A DNA stretch of 64,000 nt from Roseovarius mucosus DSM 17069 (lineage in GTDB: Bacteria; Pseudomonadota; Alphaproteobacteria; Rhodobacterales; Rhodobacteraceae), in the NCBI RefSeq assembly GCF_000768555.3, contig NZ_KN293979.1, positions 310,001-374,000 of the forward strand, read 5' to 3'. Shown here piece by piece: positions 42,196-52,200 of this stretch (positions within the stretch are counted from its first letter, which is position 1; each line of letters begins with the position of its first letter). A model generated the notes under the pieces. It saw nothing but the letters and a program-made list of their open reading frames with translations. It was not told the origin of the DNA and ran no database searches. Position numbers and translations under genes: made by a program.

Positions 42196-43170
42196 AAACA
42201 CCGCATGCGCCCCTAGGTCCACCCGCGCCTTCCCCGTGATTACCTCTTCATAGTAATCAAATAGCCGGTCCTGCCCGGTTTCGGGCGTGGCCTCGGCATC
42301 ATAGGCCCCCGCCGCCGCATCCCAGACCAGCATCGACTCGGTCGCGTAATAGCGCCCGATCCGTGCCAGCTCCGCCTTGGCCCGCAATCCCGGCAGAATG
42401 CGCCCGCCCAAGGACAGCCCACCGATGATCGCATCCATCATTCCCACCGGTACCTGCCGCAGGCTCACCGGCTTCCCCAACCGCTTGAACAGCCACTCCG
42501 CCTGATCGCGCGGCGTGATCGCAGGGCCGGGCCCGCCAATCGGCAAGACCCAGTTCCAGCGGTCCGGCGCCTCCAGACACCCCGCCAGATAGGCCCCCAG
42601 ATCCCGGTCACTGATCGGCTTGCATGCCGTTAGCCGCCCATCCCCGAACACCAGAAAGGGCTTGCCTGCCTGCACCCGCGCAATCTGCCCTGACAGGGAT
42701 TTGAAATAGGCCGTGGGCCGGACGATCGAATAGCGCAGGCCAGAGGCGATCAATCGCGCCTCAAAGGCCAGCTTGGCCGCCTGAAACGCCAGCATCGGTT
42801 TTTGCACGCATATCGCGGACAAAAGCACCATATGCCCCACCCCCGCCGCCTGCGCCGCCTCCAGCGCCAAGAGATGCGCGTCGTGATCCACAGCCCAGGC
42901 ATCGGCGGGCAAGCCGCTGCGCGACGCCATGCAAGACAGCAGCGCGTCGAACCGCTCGCCCCGTAGCGCCTCTGGCGCAAACTGCGCCATCTCCCCCCGC
43001 CGCAGTGTGACCCCCTCGGGCAATCCCGCCGCCTCCGCCTCCGGTCGCAGGTAACACACCACCTCATGCCCCCGCGCGCAGAGGGCGGCCACCGTCGCCC
43101 GGCCGATCGTTCCCGTGGCCCCCAAGACCAGAACCCGGACACCTCCGGCCAAAGGCTGCGTCTCATTCAT
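42193..43170 (-). CDS. bciA: 3,8-divinyl chlorophyllide 8-vinyl reductase, BciA type
   Basis: This 325-residue atypical SDR begins VLVLGATGTIGRATVAAL (NADPH-binding) and carries the BciA-like strings RPTAYFKSLSGQ, TACKPISDRDLGAYL, VLPIGGPGPAITP, YYATESMLVWD and a C-terminal LGAHAVF. BciA reduces the 8-vinyl group of divinyl (proto)chlorophyllide with NADPH in bacteriochlorophyll synthesis. The start at 43170 has GGGAGA 10 bases upstream. No other photosynthesis gene is nearby; in relatives bciA commonly lies outside the main photosynthesis cluster. A related NmrA-like reductase is the fallback reading. Confidence 0.87.
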   Translation of the reverse strand: MNETQPLAGGVRVLVLGATGTIGRATVAALCARGHEVVCYLRPEAEAAGLPEGVTLRRGEMAQFAPEALRGERFDALLSCMASRSGLPADAWAVDHDAHLLALEAAQAAGVGHMVLLSAICVQKPMLAFQAAKLAFEARLIASGLRYSIVRPTAYFKSLSGQIARVQAGKPFLVFGDGRLTACKPISDRDLGAYLAGCLEAPDRWNWVLPIGGPGPAITPRDQAEWLFKRLGKPVSLRQVPVGMMDAIIGGLSLGGRILPGLRAKAELARIGRYYATESMLVWDAAAGAYDAEATPETGQDRLFDYYEEVITGKARVDLGAHAVF

Positions 43171-43255
43171 TTTGGTGATATCTCCCCTCACTCCTTTGCA
43201 TTTTACCCGCACTGCCTATCTGCTATACTTCCCACGACCCAGAGGAGCATAGCCC

Positions 43256-44089
43256 ATGGCACATACAAGACGAAAGCTGGCCGAACTCGATCCGGTCTGG
43301 GCGCAGATCGCCCAAGAGGCCAAGGCCGCCATCGCCGACGAGCCGCTCTTGGGCGGGCTCGTCCATTCCAGCGTGCTGCACCACGAAACCTTCGAATCGG
43401 CGCTCGCCTATCGCATCTCGCTCAAACTCACGTCCAATGAGATGCCCGAACAGATCCTGCGCGAAATCTGCGACAAGGCGCTCGCCTCCGATCCCGAAAT
43501 CGGTCTGGCCGCCCGCGCAGATATCGTTGCCGTCAACGACCGTGATCCGGCCTGCGACCGGTTCCTCCTGCCGCTCCTCTTCTTCAAGGGGTTTCAGGCG
43601 ATTCAGGCCTATCGCATCGCCCATTGGCTCTGGACCACGGGCCGCCGTGATCTCGCGCGCTTCTTCCAGATGCGCGCCTCCGAAGTGTTCGGCGTCGATA
43701 TCCACCCCGCCGCCCGCATCGGCAAGGGCATCATGATCGACCACGCCCATTCCATAGTGATCGGCGAGACGGCGGTGGTCGGCGACAATGTGTCGATGCT
43801 GCATTCCGTCACTTTGGGTGGCACCGGCAAGGAAGAAGAGGACCGCCACCCCAAGATCGGCAATGGCGTGCTGATCGGGGCCGGGGCCAAGGTGCTGGGC
43901 AATATCCGTGTCGGCAATTGCTCCCGCATTGCCGCTGGCTCTGTCGTGCTGCAAGAGGTGCCGCCCTGCAAGACCGTGGCTGGCGTGCCCGCTAGAATCG
44001 TGGGCGAGGCAGGTTGCGATCAACCCTCGGTCAAGATGGATCAGCTCCTGGGCGTGCGCGGCACTGACGACGACAGCTTGGACGACTGA
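43256..44089 (+). CDS. cysE: Serine O-acetyltransferase
   Basis: This 277-residue enzyme acetylates serine with acetyl-CoA, the first step of cysteine synthesis. It has the N-terminal helical domain (DPVWAQIAQEAKAAI), then a left-handed beta-helix of hexapeptide repeats from about residue 165 (GVDIHPAARIGKGIMIDHAHSIVIGE is spread over this region) with the catalytic DHAHS and the loop GGTGKEEEDRHPKI. The C-terminal tail controls cysteine feedback. The DUF486 gene begins 5 bases later. Confidence 0.95.
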   Translation: MAHTRRKLAELDPVWAQIAQEAKAAIADEPLLGGLVHSSVLHHETFESALAYRISLKLTSNEMPEQILREICDKALASDPEIGLAARADIVAVNDRDPACDRFLLPLLFFKGFQAIQAYRIAHWLWTTGRRDLARFFQMRASEVFGVDIHPAARIGKGIMIDHAHSIVIGETAVVGDNVSMLHSVTLGGTGKEEEDRHPKIGNGVLIGAGAKVLGNIRVGNCSRIAAGSVVLQEVPPCKTVAGVPARIVGEAGCDQPSVKMDQLLGVRGTDDDSLDD

Positions 44090-44094
44090 CCATC

Positions 44095-44448
44095 ATGCAC
44101 GGCCTCTGGCTGTGGCTCGCTCCGGTCGTGCTTCTGAGCCTGTCCAATATCTTCATGACCTTTGCGTGGTATGGGCACCTCAGGTTTCCCCATGCCGCGC
44201 TCTGGTTGGTGATTCTGGTCAGTTGGGGCATCGCCCTTGTTGAATACATGCTCGCGGTGCCCGCCAACCGGCTTGGGCACCGCGTCTATTCCGCCGCCGA
44301 ACTCAAAACCATGCAAGAGGTGATAACGCTGGTGGTCTTTGCAGGCTTTTCCGTGCTTTGGCTCAAGGAGCCGCTAACCTGGAACCACGCGCTCGGCTTT
44401 TCCCTGATCGCGGCGGGCGCCTTCGTCATCTTCCGCGCCCCGCTCTGA
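44095..44448 (+). CDS. DUF486 family small membrane protein
   Basis: This 117-residue protein has four hydrophobic helices (about 6-24, 32-54, 72-90, 98-115) and the DUF486 strings IFMTFAWYGHLRF and TLVVFAGFSVLWLKEPL. It resembles the small multidrug resistance fold; function is unknown. It follows cysE by 5 bases and is probably co-transcribed. Confidence 0.87.
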   Translation: MHGLWLWLAPVVLLSLSNIFMTFAWYGHLRFPHAALWLVILVSWGIALVEYMLAVPANRLGHRVYSAAELKTMQEVITLVVFAGFSVLWLKEPLTWNHALGFSLIAAGAFVIFRAPL

Positions 44449-44532
44449 CCGGGTCACATGCGCCCATTCGCCTCTTGCCGCGCTGCGCCCGATTTGGGAT
44501 AAGCAGACGACCAAGACATCACGGAGAGCCTT

Positions 44533-44844
44533 ATGCCCGCGCGCATCTACAAACCGGCCCGCAACGCCATGCAATCCGGCACCGCCAAGACCCGGCATTG
44601 GGTTCTGGAATTCGTGTCTGAAACCGCGCGCGAGGTGGATCCGCTGATGGGCTGGACCTCCAACGCCGACACGCAGGCACAAGTGCGCCTGCGGTTCGAG
44701 ACCAAGGAGGCCGCGCTGCAATATGCCAAGGACAACGGCATCGACGCCGTCGTGCAGGAAGCGCACTCTCGCAAGCCCAACATTCGCCCCGGCGGCTATG
44801 GCGACAACTTCGCCACCAACCGTCGCCAGGTCTGGACGCACTAA
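44533..44844 (+). CDS. NDUFS4-like accessory subunit of NADH dehydrogenase (complex I)
   Basis: This 103-residue protein matches the alphaproteobacterial version of the mitochondrial complex I subunit NDUFS4: [14 protein letters not shown] at the start, [10 protein letters not shown] and [23 protein letters not shown] in the middle, and [15 protein letters not shown] at the end. It docks on the peripheral arm near the NADH-oxidising module, stabilising it. The gene is separate from the nuo operon, as in relatives. Repeat copy C and a terminator follow. Confidence 0.92.
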   Translation: MPARIYKPARNAMQSGTAKTRHWVLEFVSETAREVDPLMGWTSNADTQAQVRLRFETKEAALQYAKDNGIDAVVQEAHSRKPNIRPGGYGDNFATNRRQVWTH

Positions 44845-44970
44845 ACACGTTTCGTCTGTTCAGGTTCACACCGCCCCGGCTCCAGAGCCGGGGCCGTTAC
44901 GCTGACCCGTCGAGGTCCCGGATCAAGTCCGGGACGGGTGTGGTTTCGATAGGGCGTAACGTGCTTTAAG
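44845..44970 (-). repeat. Dispersed two-hairpin repeat, copy C
   Basis: About 126 bases, same orientation as copy B. Hairpin 2 is GCCCCGGCTC...GAGCCGGGGC (44873-44894) and hairpin 1 GTCCCGGATCAAGTCCGGGAC (44915-44935), with compensating changes in both arms relative to copy D, so the stem is kept while the sequence differs. It lies between the convergent complex I subunit and DUF1127 genes. Confidence 0.85.
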
Positions 44971-44993
44971 CAACCAGCCTCGGCCAGAACGCG

Positions 44994-45030
44994 AAACGCC
45001 CCGGAGAAGCTCCGGGGCGTTTTCGTTTTT
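44994..45030 (+). terminator. Rho-independent terminator
   Basis: GCCCCGGAG and CTCCGGGGC form a perfect 9-base stem with loop AAG, extended by AAAC/GTTT, then TTTCGTTTTT on the plus strand. It ends the NDUFS4-like transcript and could also act on the convergent gene. Confidence 0.8.
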
Positions 45031-45046
45031 GACTGTGAGGCTGATC

Positions 45047-45289
45047 TCAGGCGGTGCCGAACAGGTCCGACCGCGCAGCCAGGTCAGCGACCAGCGTGTC
45101 GCGCTTGAGGCCCATCTTGGCCAACCGCGCATCGCTTGCCATCGACAGCGTTTCAACCTCATGGGCAAAACGGTTGGCCGCAACGACCGACTTGAAGAAA
45201 CCGTCGATCAGGCGCAGGGGCGCAAGTGCGAAGTTTACCAAGGCCCCGAACCCCGGTGCCGGAACATTGCTGTGGGACGAATAGGCCAT
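45047..45289 (-). CDS. Small DUF1127-like protein
   Basis: This 80-residue protein has a disordered N terminus (MAYSSHSNVPAPG) and a C-terminal helix pair with the DUF1127-like pattern SDARLAKMGLKRDTLVADL. Such small Arg/Lys-containing proteins in alphaproteobacteria are linked to stress, phosphate and RNA-turnover regulation. The start at 45289 has AGGAGA 10-15 bases upstream; the longer frame to 45346 covers the palindromic control region. Confidence 0.75.
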   Translation of the reverse strand: MAYSSHSNVPAPGFGALVNFALAPLRLIDGFFKSVVAANRFAHEVETLSMASDARLAKMGLKRDTLVADLAARSDLFGTA

Positions 45290-45319
45290 GACTGTGCTCT
45301 CCTGAGAATGCCGCATCTG

Positions 45320-45337
45320 CAACATAAATATGTTGCG
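45320..45337. promoter_or_regulatory. 18-base perfect palindrome upstream of the DUF1127-like gene
   Basis: GCAACATA-AA-TATGTTGC is a perfect 8+2+8 inverted repeat, 31-48 bases before the start codon. Its AT-rich core in GC-rich DNA and its place in the promoter zone suggest an operator, though an RNA hairpin in the leader is also possible. Confidence 0.5.
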
Positions 45338-45402
45338 ACGCAGCATTTTTCCATACCACAGTATGCAAACCCGCTCTGCGCGGGTGACATGGCTGGCGCG
45401 GC

Positions 45403-45639
45403 TTAGCTCTGCCCCACCCGCGCCGCCCGTCCGCCCCGGCGCTTGCGCAGCAGGGATGCGCGGTCCGGCAGCGCCTCCATGATCGTCCGCCGCTCATCGG
45501 GGGCCATCTTGGTCCAGCGGGTGATCTCGTCAATCGAGCGCAAACAGCCGGTGCAGATCCGCGCCTGCGGATGCACCACACAGATTTTCACACAAGGGCT
45601 CTCGACCTCGTCGCGCGCCCATGGGCTTTCATCTGTCAT
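45403..45639 (-). CDS. DUF1289 domain protein
   Basis: This 78-residue protein has the four-Cys DUF1289 motif SPCVKIC...ICTGCLRSIDEI, a likely small zinc- or Fe-S-binding knuckle, then ITRWTKMAPDERRTIM. Function is unknown. Its start overlaps the end of ruvX by 11 bases, making it the last gene of the ccmI-ruvX-DUF1289 unit. Confidence 0.87.
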   Translation of the reverse strand: MTDESPWARDEVESPCVKICVVHPQARICTGCLRSIDEITRWTKMAPDERRTIMEALPDRASLLRKRRGGRAARVGQS

Positions 45640-46111
45640 GCTCTGCCCTCATATGCCCCATCCGGTCCAGCACCCCTTGCAGGATATAGGCCGCGGCGAT
45701 GTTGTCGATCACCTGCATGCGACGCTTTCGGGTCGCATCCGCCTCAAGCAGCGCCCTTTCTGCCGCCACCGTCGACAGCCGCTCGTCCCAATACCCAATG
45801 GGCAACTCGGTCAGTCGCGCCAGATTGCGGGCAAAGGCACGGGTGGATTGCGCGCGCGGCCCCTCGCTCCCATCCATATTGCGCGGCAGGCCAAGGATGA
45901 TCCCGCCCACCTCGCGCCCCGCCGCAATCGCCATCAGACGGGCGGCATCCTCGGTGAATTTCACCCGCTTCACGGTCTCATGCGGGCTCGCCACAGACCA
46001 GAGCCGGTCCGACAGCGCCACACCAATCGTCTTGGTTCCCAGATCAAGCCCCATGATGGCCCGGCCATGGGGCAGGGCACCGGCAAAGGCTGCGATGTCC
46101 TCAAAGATCAT
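45629..46111 (-). CDS. ruvX: YqgF/RuvX-type Holliday junction resolvase-like nuclease
   Basis: This 160-residue RNase H-fold protein has the first acidic strand IMGLDLGTKTIGVALSD (D23), the GLPRNMDGSEGPRAQSTRAF segment, the Glu of WDERLSTVAAE and a final Asp in VIDNIAAAYIL. The family takes part in 16S rRNA 5'-end processing and may cleave junctions. It starts inside the last bases of ccmI (4-base overlap). The upstream-extended frame is spurious. Confidence 0.92.
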   Translation of the reverse strand: MIFEDIAAFAGALPHGRAIMGLDLGTKTIGVALSDRLWSVASPHETVKRVKFTEDAARLMAIAAGREVGGIILGLPRNMDGSEGPRAQSTRAFARNLARLTELPIGYWDERLSTVAAERALLEADATRKRRMQVIDNIAAAYILQGVLDRMGHMRAEHDR

Positions 46112-47340
46112 TCCGCGACGCCCGCACGTGCCGCCGCCGCCCGCACCACCTCCAGCCGCTCCGGCTCTGCGGCAAAGACCACCTGCGCTTCGACCCAGAT
46201 CTCTTGCGCCTCGTCCTTTTCGCCCAGTACGCCATAGGCATTGATCAGCCGCGCCCAATCCTGCTCGGTGCCGCCTTGCGTGGCCAGCCGCTCGGCCAGC
46301 CCTGCCACCATGCCCCGGATCATCTCTTGCTGCGCTTCCGGGTCCATATCCTCTGCCGCCGCTATATCCGCCGCCGACGGCCCGCGCGCACCCGCTTCGG
46401 GCGGCAGGGTATAGCGCACCCCGGCGCGCGCCGCCAAATCCTCGATCTGCGCCCGGATGGTGGGCACCCAGGGCGCCTCCGGCGTGCTCTCATTGAGCAG
46501 CGCCTCCCACAGCCGAAATGCGGCATCGGGCCGGTCCACCTGCATCATGTAAAGCCCGAGGTAGAACCGTGACGACGGCTCGCGCGCATCGCGCTCCAGC
46601 GCTGCGCGCAACGCCGCCTCTGCCTCGGACGATACGTAACCGCCGCTCGCGTTGATCATCAGATCCGCCAACAGGGCATGATCCGCCGCCGTGGTCTCCG
46701 CACCCTTGACCGCGATCAACTGCTGTTGCGCCTTGCGCGCGGCCGCCAGATTGCCAAGTGCTGCCTCGCTGCGCACCAGAAACCGCAAGCCTTGCTGATC
46801 CTCGGGCCGCTCGGCCACCGTCTTGCGCAATTGCTCGATCAGCTTGAGATACTCCTCGCTCGTGCCCTCGGGCACGCCGGTCTCGCCGGGGCCGAACCGA
46901 TCTTCCGCTGCCGCCTGATCCAGCCGCGCCGCCCGCGCCGCCTCTGACGCCGCAATCCGCGCTGCCATCGGCAAATCCTGATAGCCCGGCGCGCCGACGC
47001 GGTCATAGATCAGTACCCCACCGCCCGCGATCACCGCGACAATCACCCCGGCCATCACCAGACCCGCGCCGCGCGGCTGCCCGCCGCTCTCGCCGCCCTG
47101 ACGCAATTGCGCATCCGCCGCCAGCACCTTGCGCGAGATCTCGGCACGCAGCCGCTCGGCATCCTCGGGCGCGATGACGCCGCGCGCGGTGTCGCGGTCG
47201 ATTTCCTTCAACTGGTCGCGGTAAACCTGCAAGTCATAGGCGGCAGGCGGCGCGTCGCCCACCCGTCCGCGCATCAGCACAAGCGCCAGAACAGCCCCCA
47301 CGCCGATCGCCAAAGCCGCAACGATGATCCAGAAACCCAT
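46108..47340 (-). CDS. ccmI: c-type cytochrome biogenesis protein CcmI (CycH)
   Basis: This 410-residue protein has the CcmI layout: an N-terminal helix (MGFWIIVAALAIGVGAVLALVL), a cytoplasmic segment with YRDQLKEIDRDTARGVI, a second helix at about 93-112 (LVMAGVIVAVIAGGGVLIYD), then a periplasmic TPR domain (about 150-400). CcmI holds apocytochrome c and passes it to the CcmF/H ligase for heme attachment. It heads a coupled unit with ruvX and the DUF1289 gene; other ccm genes are not in the window. Confidence 0.93.
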   Translation of the reverse strand: MGFWIIVAALAIGVGAVLALVLMRGRVGDAPPAAYDLQVYRDQLKEIDRDTARGVIAPEDAERLRAEISRKVLAADAQLRQGGESGGQPRGAGLVMAGVIVAVIAGGGVLIYDRVGAPGYQDLPMAARIAASEAARAARLDQAAAEDRFGPGETGVPEGTSEEYLKLIEQLRKTVAERPEDQQGLRFLVRSEAALGNLAAARKAQQQLIAVKGAETTAADHALLADLMINASGGYVSSEAEAALRAALERDAREPSSRFYLGLYMMQVDRPDAAFRLWEALLNESTPEAPWVPTIRAQIEDLAARAGVRYTLPPEAGARGPSAADIAAAEDMDPEAQQEMIRGMVAGLAERLATQGGTEQDWARLINAYGVLGEKDEAQEIWVEAQVVFAAEPERLEVVRAAAARAGVAE

Positions 47341-47554
47341 GTCTTTTCCTTCTGTGTTGACCCCATGTAACCGCCCGCGCGCCCGGAAAAAAGGGCCAAG
47401 CGGTCACATCCCCGCGTCCCGCCCGCGCCCCGATGTCGCAATGTCGCTATTGATACCGTTTCCGCCGCCCGGAGTATCCTTTCCCCCGCGCGTCTGACGC
47501 ATTACGGTCCCAGTCGCAGACCACAGCGAATCCAGCCAACTCCAGAGAGCGCGC

Positions 47555-48799
47555 ATGAAACACTATTCCGCCTTTGCCGTCGCCCGAGAGGCGCTCCGCT
47601 ACCACATGGGATGGGAGCGGGCATGGGCCTCGCCCGAGCCGAAGAAGAAATACGATGTCATCATCGTGGGCGCGGGCGGTCATGGCCTCGCCACCGCCTA
47701 TTACCTTGGCAAGAATTTCGGCATCACAAATGTCGCGGTGCTGGAAAAGGGCTGGTTGGGCGGCGGCAACACGGGCCGCAACACCACCATCATCCGCTCG
47801 AACTACCTGCAGGACCCCTCCGCCGCGATCTATGAAAAATCGCGCAGCCTCTATGAGACCCTCTCGCAGGACTTCAATTACAACATCATGTTCAGCCCCC
47901 GTGGCCTGATCATGCTGGCCCAGACCGAACACGAAGTGCGCGGCTATCAGCGCACGGCGCACGCCAACGCCCTTCAGGGCGTCTCGACCGAGTTCATCTC
48001 GCCCGCCCGCGTCAAGGAAATCGTGCCGATCATCAATCTCGACGGCCCGCGTTACCCCGTTTTGGGCGGTCTCTATCAGGCGCGCGGCGGCACGGCACGC
48101 CACGATGCGGTGGCATGGGGCTATGCCCGCGCCTGTTCCGCCATGGGCATGCACATCCTGCAAAAATGCGAAGTCACCGGGATTTCCCGCGAGAATGGCC
48201 GCGTCACCGGCGTCACCACCAATCGCGGCGACATCGGCTGCGACAAACTCGGCATCGTCGTCGCGGGTCACTCCGGCCATCTCGCCGATATGGCCGGCTT
48301 CCGCCTGCCCATCGAATCCGTGGCGCTTCAGGCGCTGGTGTCGGAACCGATCAAACCCTGCATGGATTGCGTCGTCATGGCCAACACCGTGCACGGCTAT
48401 ATGTCGCAATCCGACAAGGGGGAGATGGTCATCGGCGGCGGCACCGACGGCTATAACAACTACACGCAGCGCGGCTCGTTCCACCATATCGAGGAAACGG
48501 TCAGGGCGCTGATCGAGACCTTCCCGATGGTCGCCCGGCTCAAGATGCTGCGCCAATGGGGCGGCATCGTGGACGTGACCGGCGACCGCTCGCCAATCCT
48601 GTCGAAAACCCCCGTCGATGGCATCTTCATCAACTGCGGCTGGGGCACCGGCGGGTTCAAGGCCATTCCCGGCTCCGGCTGGGGCTTTGCCGAACTCATG
48701 GCCAAGGGCCACTCGCCGCTCTGCGACGAATTCGGCCTCGACCGCTTCTACCAGGGCCGGTTCATTGACGAATCCGTCGCCGCTGGCGTTGCCCACTAA
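47555..48799 (+). CDS. soxB: Sarcosine oxidase beta subunit
   Basis: This 414-residue flavoprotein carries a Rossmann fold at DVIIVGAGGHG (residues 34-44) and the DAO-like region RNTTIIRSNY. His183 in TARHDAVAWG is a good candidate for the FMN-linking His of the heterotetrameric enzyme. It forms the catalytic centre with the alpha, gamma and delta subunits, oxidatively demethylating sarcosine to glycine and passing the methyl group to tetrahydrofolate. It is the first gene of soxBDAG, preceded by a 214-base gap that includes a weak TTGATA. Confidence 0.95.
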   Translation: MKHYSAFAVAREALRYHMGWERAWASPEPKKKYDVIIVGAGGHGLATAYYLGKNFGITNVAVLEKGWLGGGNTGRNTTIIRSNYLQDPSAAIYEKSRSLYETLSQDFNYNIMFSPRGLIMLAQTEHEVRGYQRTAHANALQGVSTEFISPARVKEIVPIINLDGPRYPVLGGLYQARGGTARHDAVAWGYARACSAMGMHILQKCEVTGISRENGRVTGVTTNRGDIGCDKLGIVVAGHSGHLADMAGFRLPIESVALQALVSEPIKPCMDCVVMANTVHGYMSQSDKGEMVIGGGTDGYNNYTQRGSFHHIEETVRALIETFPMVARLKMLRQWGGIVDVTGDRSPILSKTPVDGIFINCGWGTGGFKAIPGSGWGFAELMAKGHSPLCDEFGLDRFYQGRFIDESVAAGVAH

Positions 48800-48813
48800 G
48801 GAGGACTTGACCC

Positions 48814-49143
48814 ATGCTGATCCTCACCTGCCCCTGCTGCGGCGTTACGGGCGAAGAGACCGAATTTCACCAAGGCGGCGAGGCGCATCTCAAGCGCTTC
48901 GGCCCCGGCTCGACGGATGATGATTTCCACACCTATATGTTCGCCAAGGAAAACCCCAAGGGCGCGCATTTCGAACGCTGGCGGCATAACAACGGCTGCG
49001 GCAAGTGGTTCATCATGGCCCGCGATACCGTAACGCTCGAGGTCTATGGCAGCTATCCCGCCCAGACCCACGAGCCGCCGCAGCATATCCGCGATGCGAT
49101 CACCGCCAAACGCCCCGGCTGGACATGGCGCGAATTCGCATGA
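48814..49143 (+). CDS. soxD: Sarcosine oxidase delta subunit
   Basis: This 109-residue subunit has the zinc site of SoxD: CPCCG near residues 6-10 and a later Cys in NGCGKWF, with a His between (FERWRHNNGC). It is structural in the heterotetramer. It lies 14 bases after soxB with AGGAGG in the gap. Confidence 0.94.
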   Translation: MLILTCPCCGVTGEETEFHQGGEAHLKRFGPGSTDDDFHTYMFAKENPKGAHFERWRHNNGCGKWFIMARDTVTLEVYGSYPAQTHEPPQHIRDAITAKRPGWTWREFA

Positions 49144-49205
49144 GCCGTCACCGTTCCGAAAATACACACAACACCACGCCCGCACCGGGCACGAGGGTTT
49201 AAGAC

Positions 49206-52200
49206 ATGAGCACGCGTCTGGCCAAGGGTGGCCGCCTCCTCGACAAGGGCCGCGCCCTTCACTTCACCTTCAACGGCAAGCGCCTCAAGGGCCATGCCGG
49301 TGATACGCTTGCCTCGGCCCTTCTGGCCAATGATCAGATGCTGGTCGGGCGGTCGTTCAAATACCACCGCCCGCGCGGCATCGTGGCAAGCGGGGCCGAA
49401 GAGCCCAACGCGCTCGTCCATCTGGGCGAGGGCGCGCGCATGGAACCCAACCAGCGCGTGACCACGACCGAGCTCTTCGACGGGCTGACCTGCAGCAGCC
49501 AGAACCACTGGCCCAGCCTTGATTATGACATCGGCGCGATCAACACCCATCTCGCGCGCTTCCTGCCCGCGGGCTTCTACTACAAGATGTTCATCCATCC
49601 GCGCCCCTTCTGGAAGCATGTCTACGAACCCTTCATCCGCCAGTCGGCGGGCTTGGGCAAGGCGACCAACCCCGGCGACCCCGACCGGTATGAGCATTTC
49701 TACTTCTTCTGCGACGTGGCCGTGATCGGCGGCGGCGTGGCGGGCCTGCAATCCGCCCTCGCGGCGGCAGAGGCGGGCGCCAAGGTGCTCCTGATGGAAC
49801 AAACCGCCCATTGGGGCGGCCGCGCGCCCGTGGATGGCGGCGAGATTGACGGCCAATCGGCCGAGGACTGGATCACCGCCACCATCGCCAAACTGCGCGA
49901 CATGCCCAATGTCACCCTGCGCCTGCGCTGCATGGGGGCAGGGGTCTATGACCACGGCTATCTCCTGGGCTACGAGCGCGTGAATGACCATGCGCCCAGC
50001 ACAGATAACCCCCGTCACCGCCTCTGGCGCATCCGCGCAGGCCAGATCATCACCGCCACCGGCGCGATCGAGCGCCCGCTCAGCTTTGCAGGCAATGACA
50101 TCCCCGGCGTGATGCTGGCCTCGGCCATCCGCGACTATGCGGTGAATTACGGCGTTTCCATCGGCGACCGTACCGTCGTTGTCACCAATAACGACGATGC
50201 CTACCGCACCGCGATCACGCTCAAGAAATTGGGCCTCGAAATCCCCGCCATCCTCGACGCCCGCCAATCGGGCGGCGGCGCACTGGCGGCAGAGGCCCGC
50301 AGCTTGGGCATCCGGGTCGAAAACGGCAAGGGCATCGCCAAAGTGAAAGGCGGCAAGCGCGTGACCGGCGTGGCGATCTGTGCCCAAGCGGGCGAAGGTG
50401 CTGTGCTGGAAGAGATCAAATGCGACGCGGTCGCCATGTCTGGCGGCTGGTCGCCCGTGGTCCATCTCTGGTCCCATTGCGGCGGCAAACTCCTCTGGGA
50501 TAGCGCACAAGCGCATTTCCGCCCCGACCCCGCCAATCCCCCGCGCGGTGCGAAAGGAGAGGCCTTCGTTGTGGTCGCAGGCTCTGCCAACGGCAACCTT
50601 GATCTGGCGGCCGCGCTCACCGACGCCGACGCTGCCGGTAAAACCGCGGCCAAGGCCATGGGCCACGACCCCAAATCCACCAAGGCCCCCTCAGCCAGTG
50701 CCACCGACGAAGCAGCGCTCGAAGCGGTCTGGCTCATGCCGCAAGGTGCCAATATCAAGCTGCGGATGAAATCCTGGCTCGATTACCAGAACGATGTGAA
50801 GGTCTCTGACGTGCAACTCGCCGCGCGCGAAGGCTATGAGAGCGTCGAGCACGCCAAGCGTTACACCACGCTCGGCATGGCCACCGATCAGGGCAAGCTC
50901 AGCAATATCAACGGCTTGGCGATCCTCTCGGATGCGCTCGGTCAGCCCATCCCGCAGACCGGCACCACCACCTTCCGTCCGCCCTATACGCCGATTTCCC
51001 TCTCGGCCATCGCAGGGGCGGCGCGCGACGCCGTGTTCCAGCCGATCCGCAAGACCCCGATCCACGGCTGGCACGAGGCCAACAACGCCCATTTCGAACC
51101 CGTGGGCCAGTGGCGCCGCCCCTATTGCTTCCCCAAGGGCGAGGAAACCCACCGCGATGCCGTGAACCGCGAGATCAACCAGACGCGGCAGCGCCTTGGC
51201 CTGCTCGATGCCTCCACCCTGGGCAAGATCATCGTCAAAGGGCCGGATGCCGGTAAATTCCTCGACATGCTCTACACCAACGTGATGAGCAGCCTGAAAC
51301 CCGGCAAATGCCGCTATGGCCTGATGTGCAACGAAAACGGCTTCCTCATGGATGACGGCGTCGTTGCCCGCATCGACGAGGACACCTTCCTCTGCCACAC
51401 CACCACCGGCGGGGCGGAATCGATCCACGGCCATATGGAAGACTGGCTGCAATGCGAATGGTGGGACTGGAAAGTCTATACCGCCAATGTCACCGAGCAA
51501 TATGCGCAAATCGCCGTCGTTGGCCCCAAGGCCCGCGAGACGCTGGCGAAACTGACCACCGATGACCTCAGCAACGAGGCACTTCCCTTCATGGGGTGGG
51601 CCGATCTCACGCTCGCAGGGATGCCGGTGCGCGCCTATCGCATCTCCTTCTCGGGGGAACTCAGCTACGAATTGGCCGTGCCCGCCAGCTATGGCCGCGC
51701 CCTCTGGGATGCGCTTCTCGATGCGGGGGCAGAACATGGCGTCACCCCCTATGGCACCGAGGGCCTGCACGTCATGCGTGCTGAAAAGGGCTTCATCATG
51801 ATCGGTGATGAAACCGACGGCACGGTGATCCCGCAGGACCTCAACATGGGCTGGGCGATTTCCAAGAAGAAAGACGACTATCTTGGCAAACGCGCGCAGG
51901 AACGCAGCCACATGGCCGATCCGAACCGCTGGAAACTGGTGGGCCTCGAAACGCTCGATGGTTCGGTCCTGCCCGATGGGGCCTATGCCACCGCGTCCGG
52001 CCACAACGCCAACGGCCAACGCATGACCCAAGGTCGCGTGACTTCGACCTATTACTCGCCCACGCTTGGGCGCGGTATTGCCATGGGGCTGGTCCATAAC
52101 GGCCCCGACCGCATGGGCGATGTGCTCGATTTCCCAAAGGTCGACGGCGGCATCATCAAGGCCAAGATCGTCGATCCGGTTTTCTTCGACAAGGACGGGG

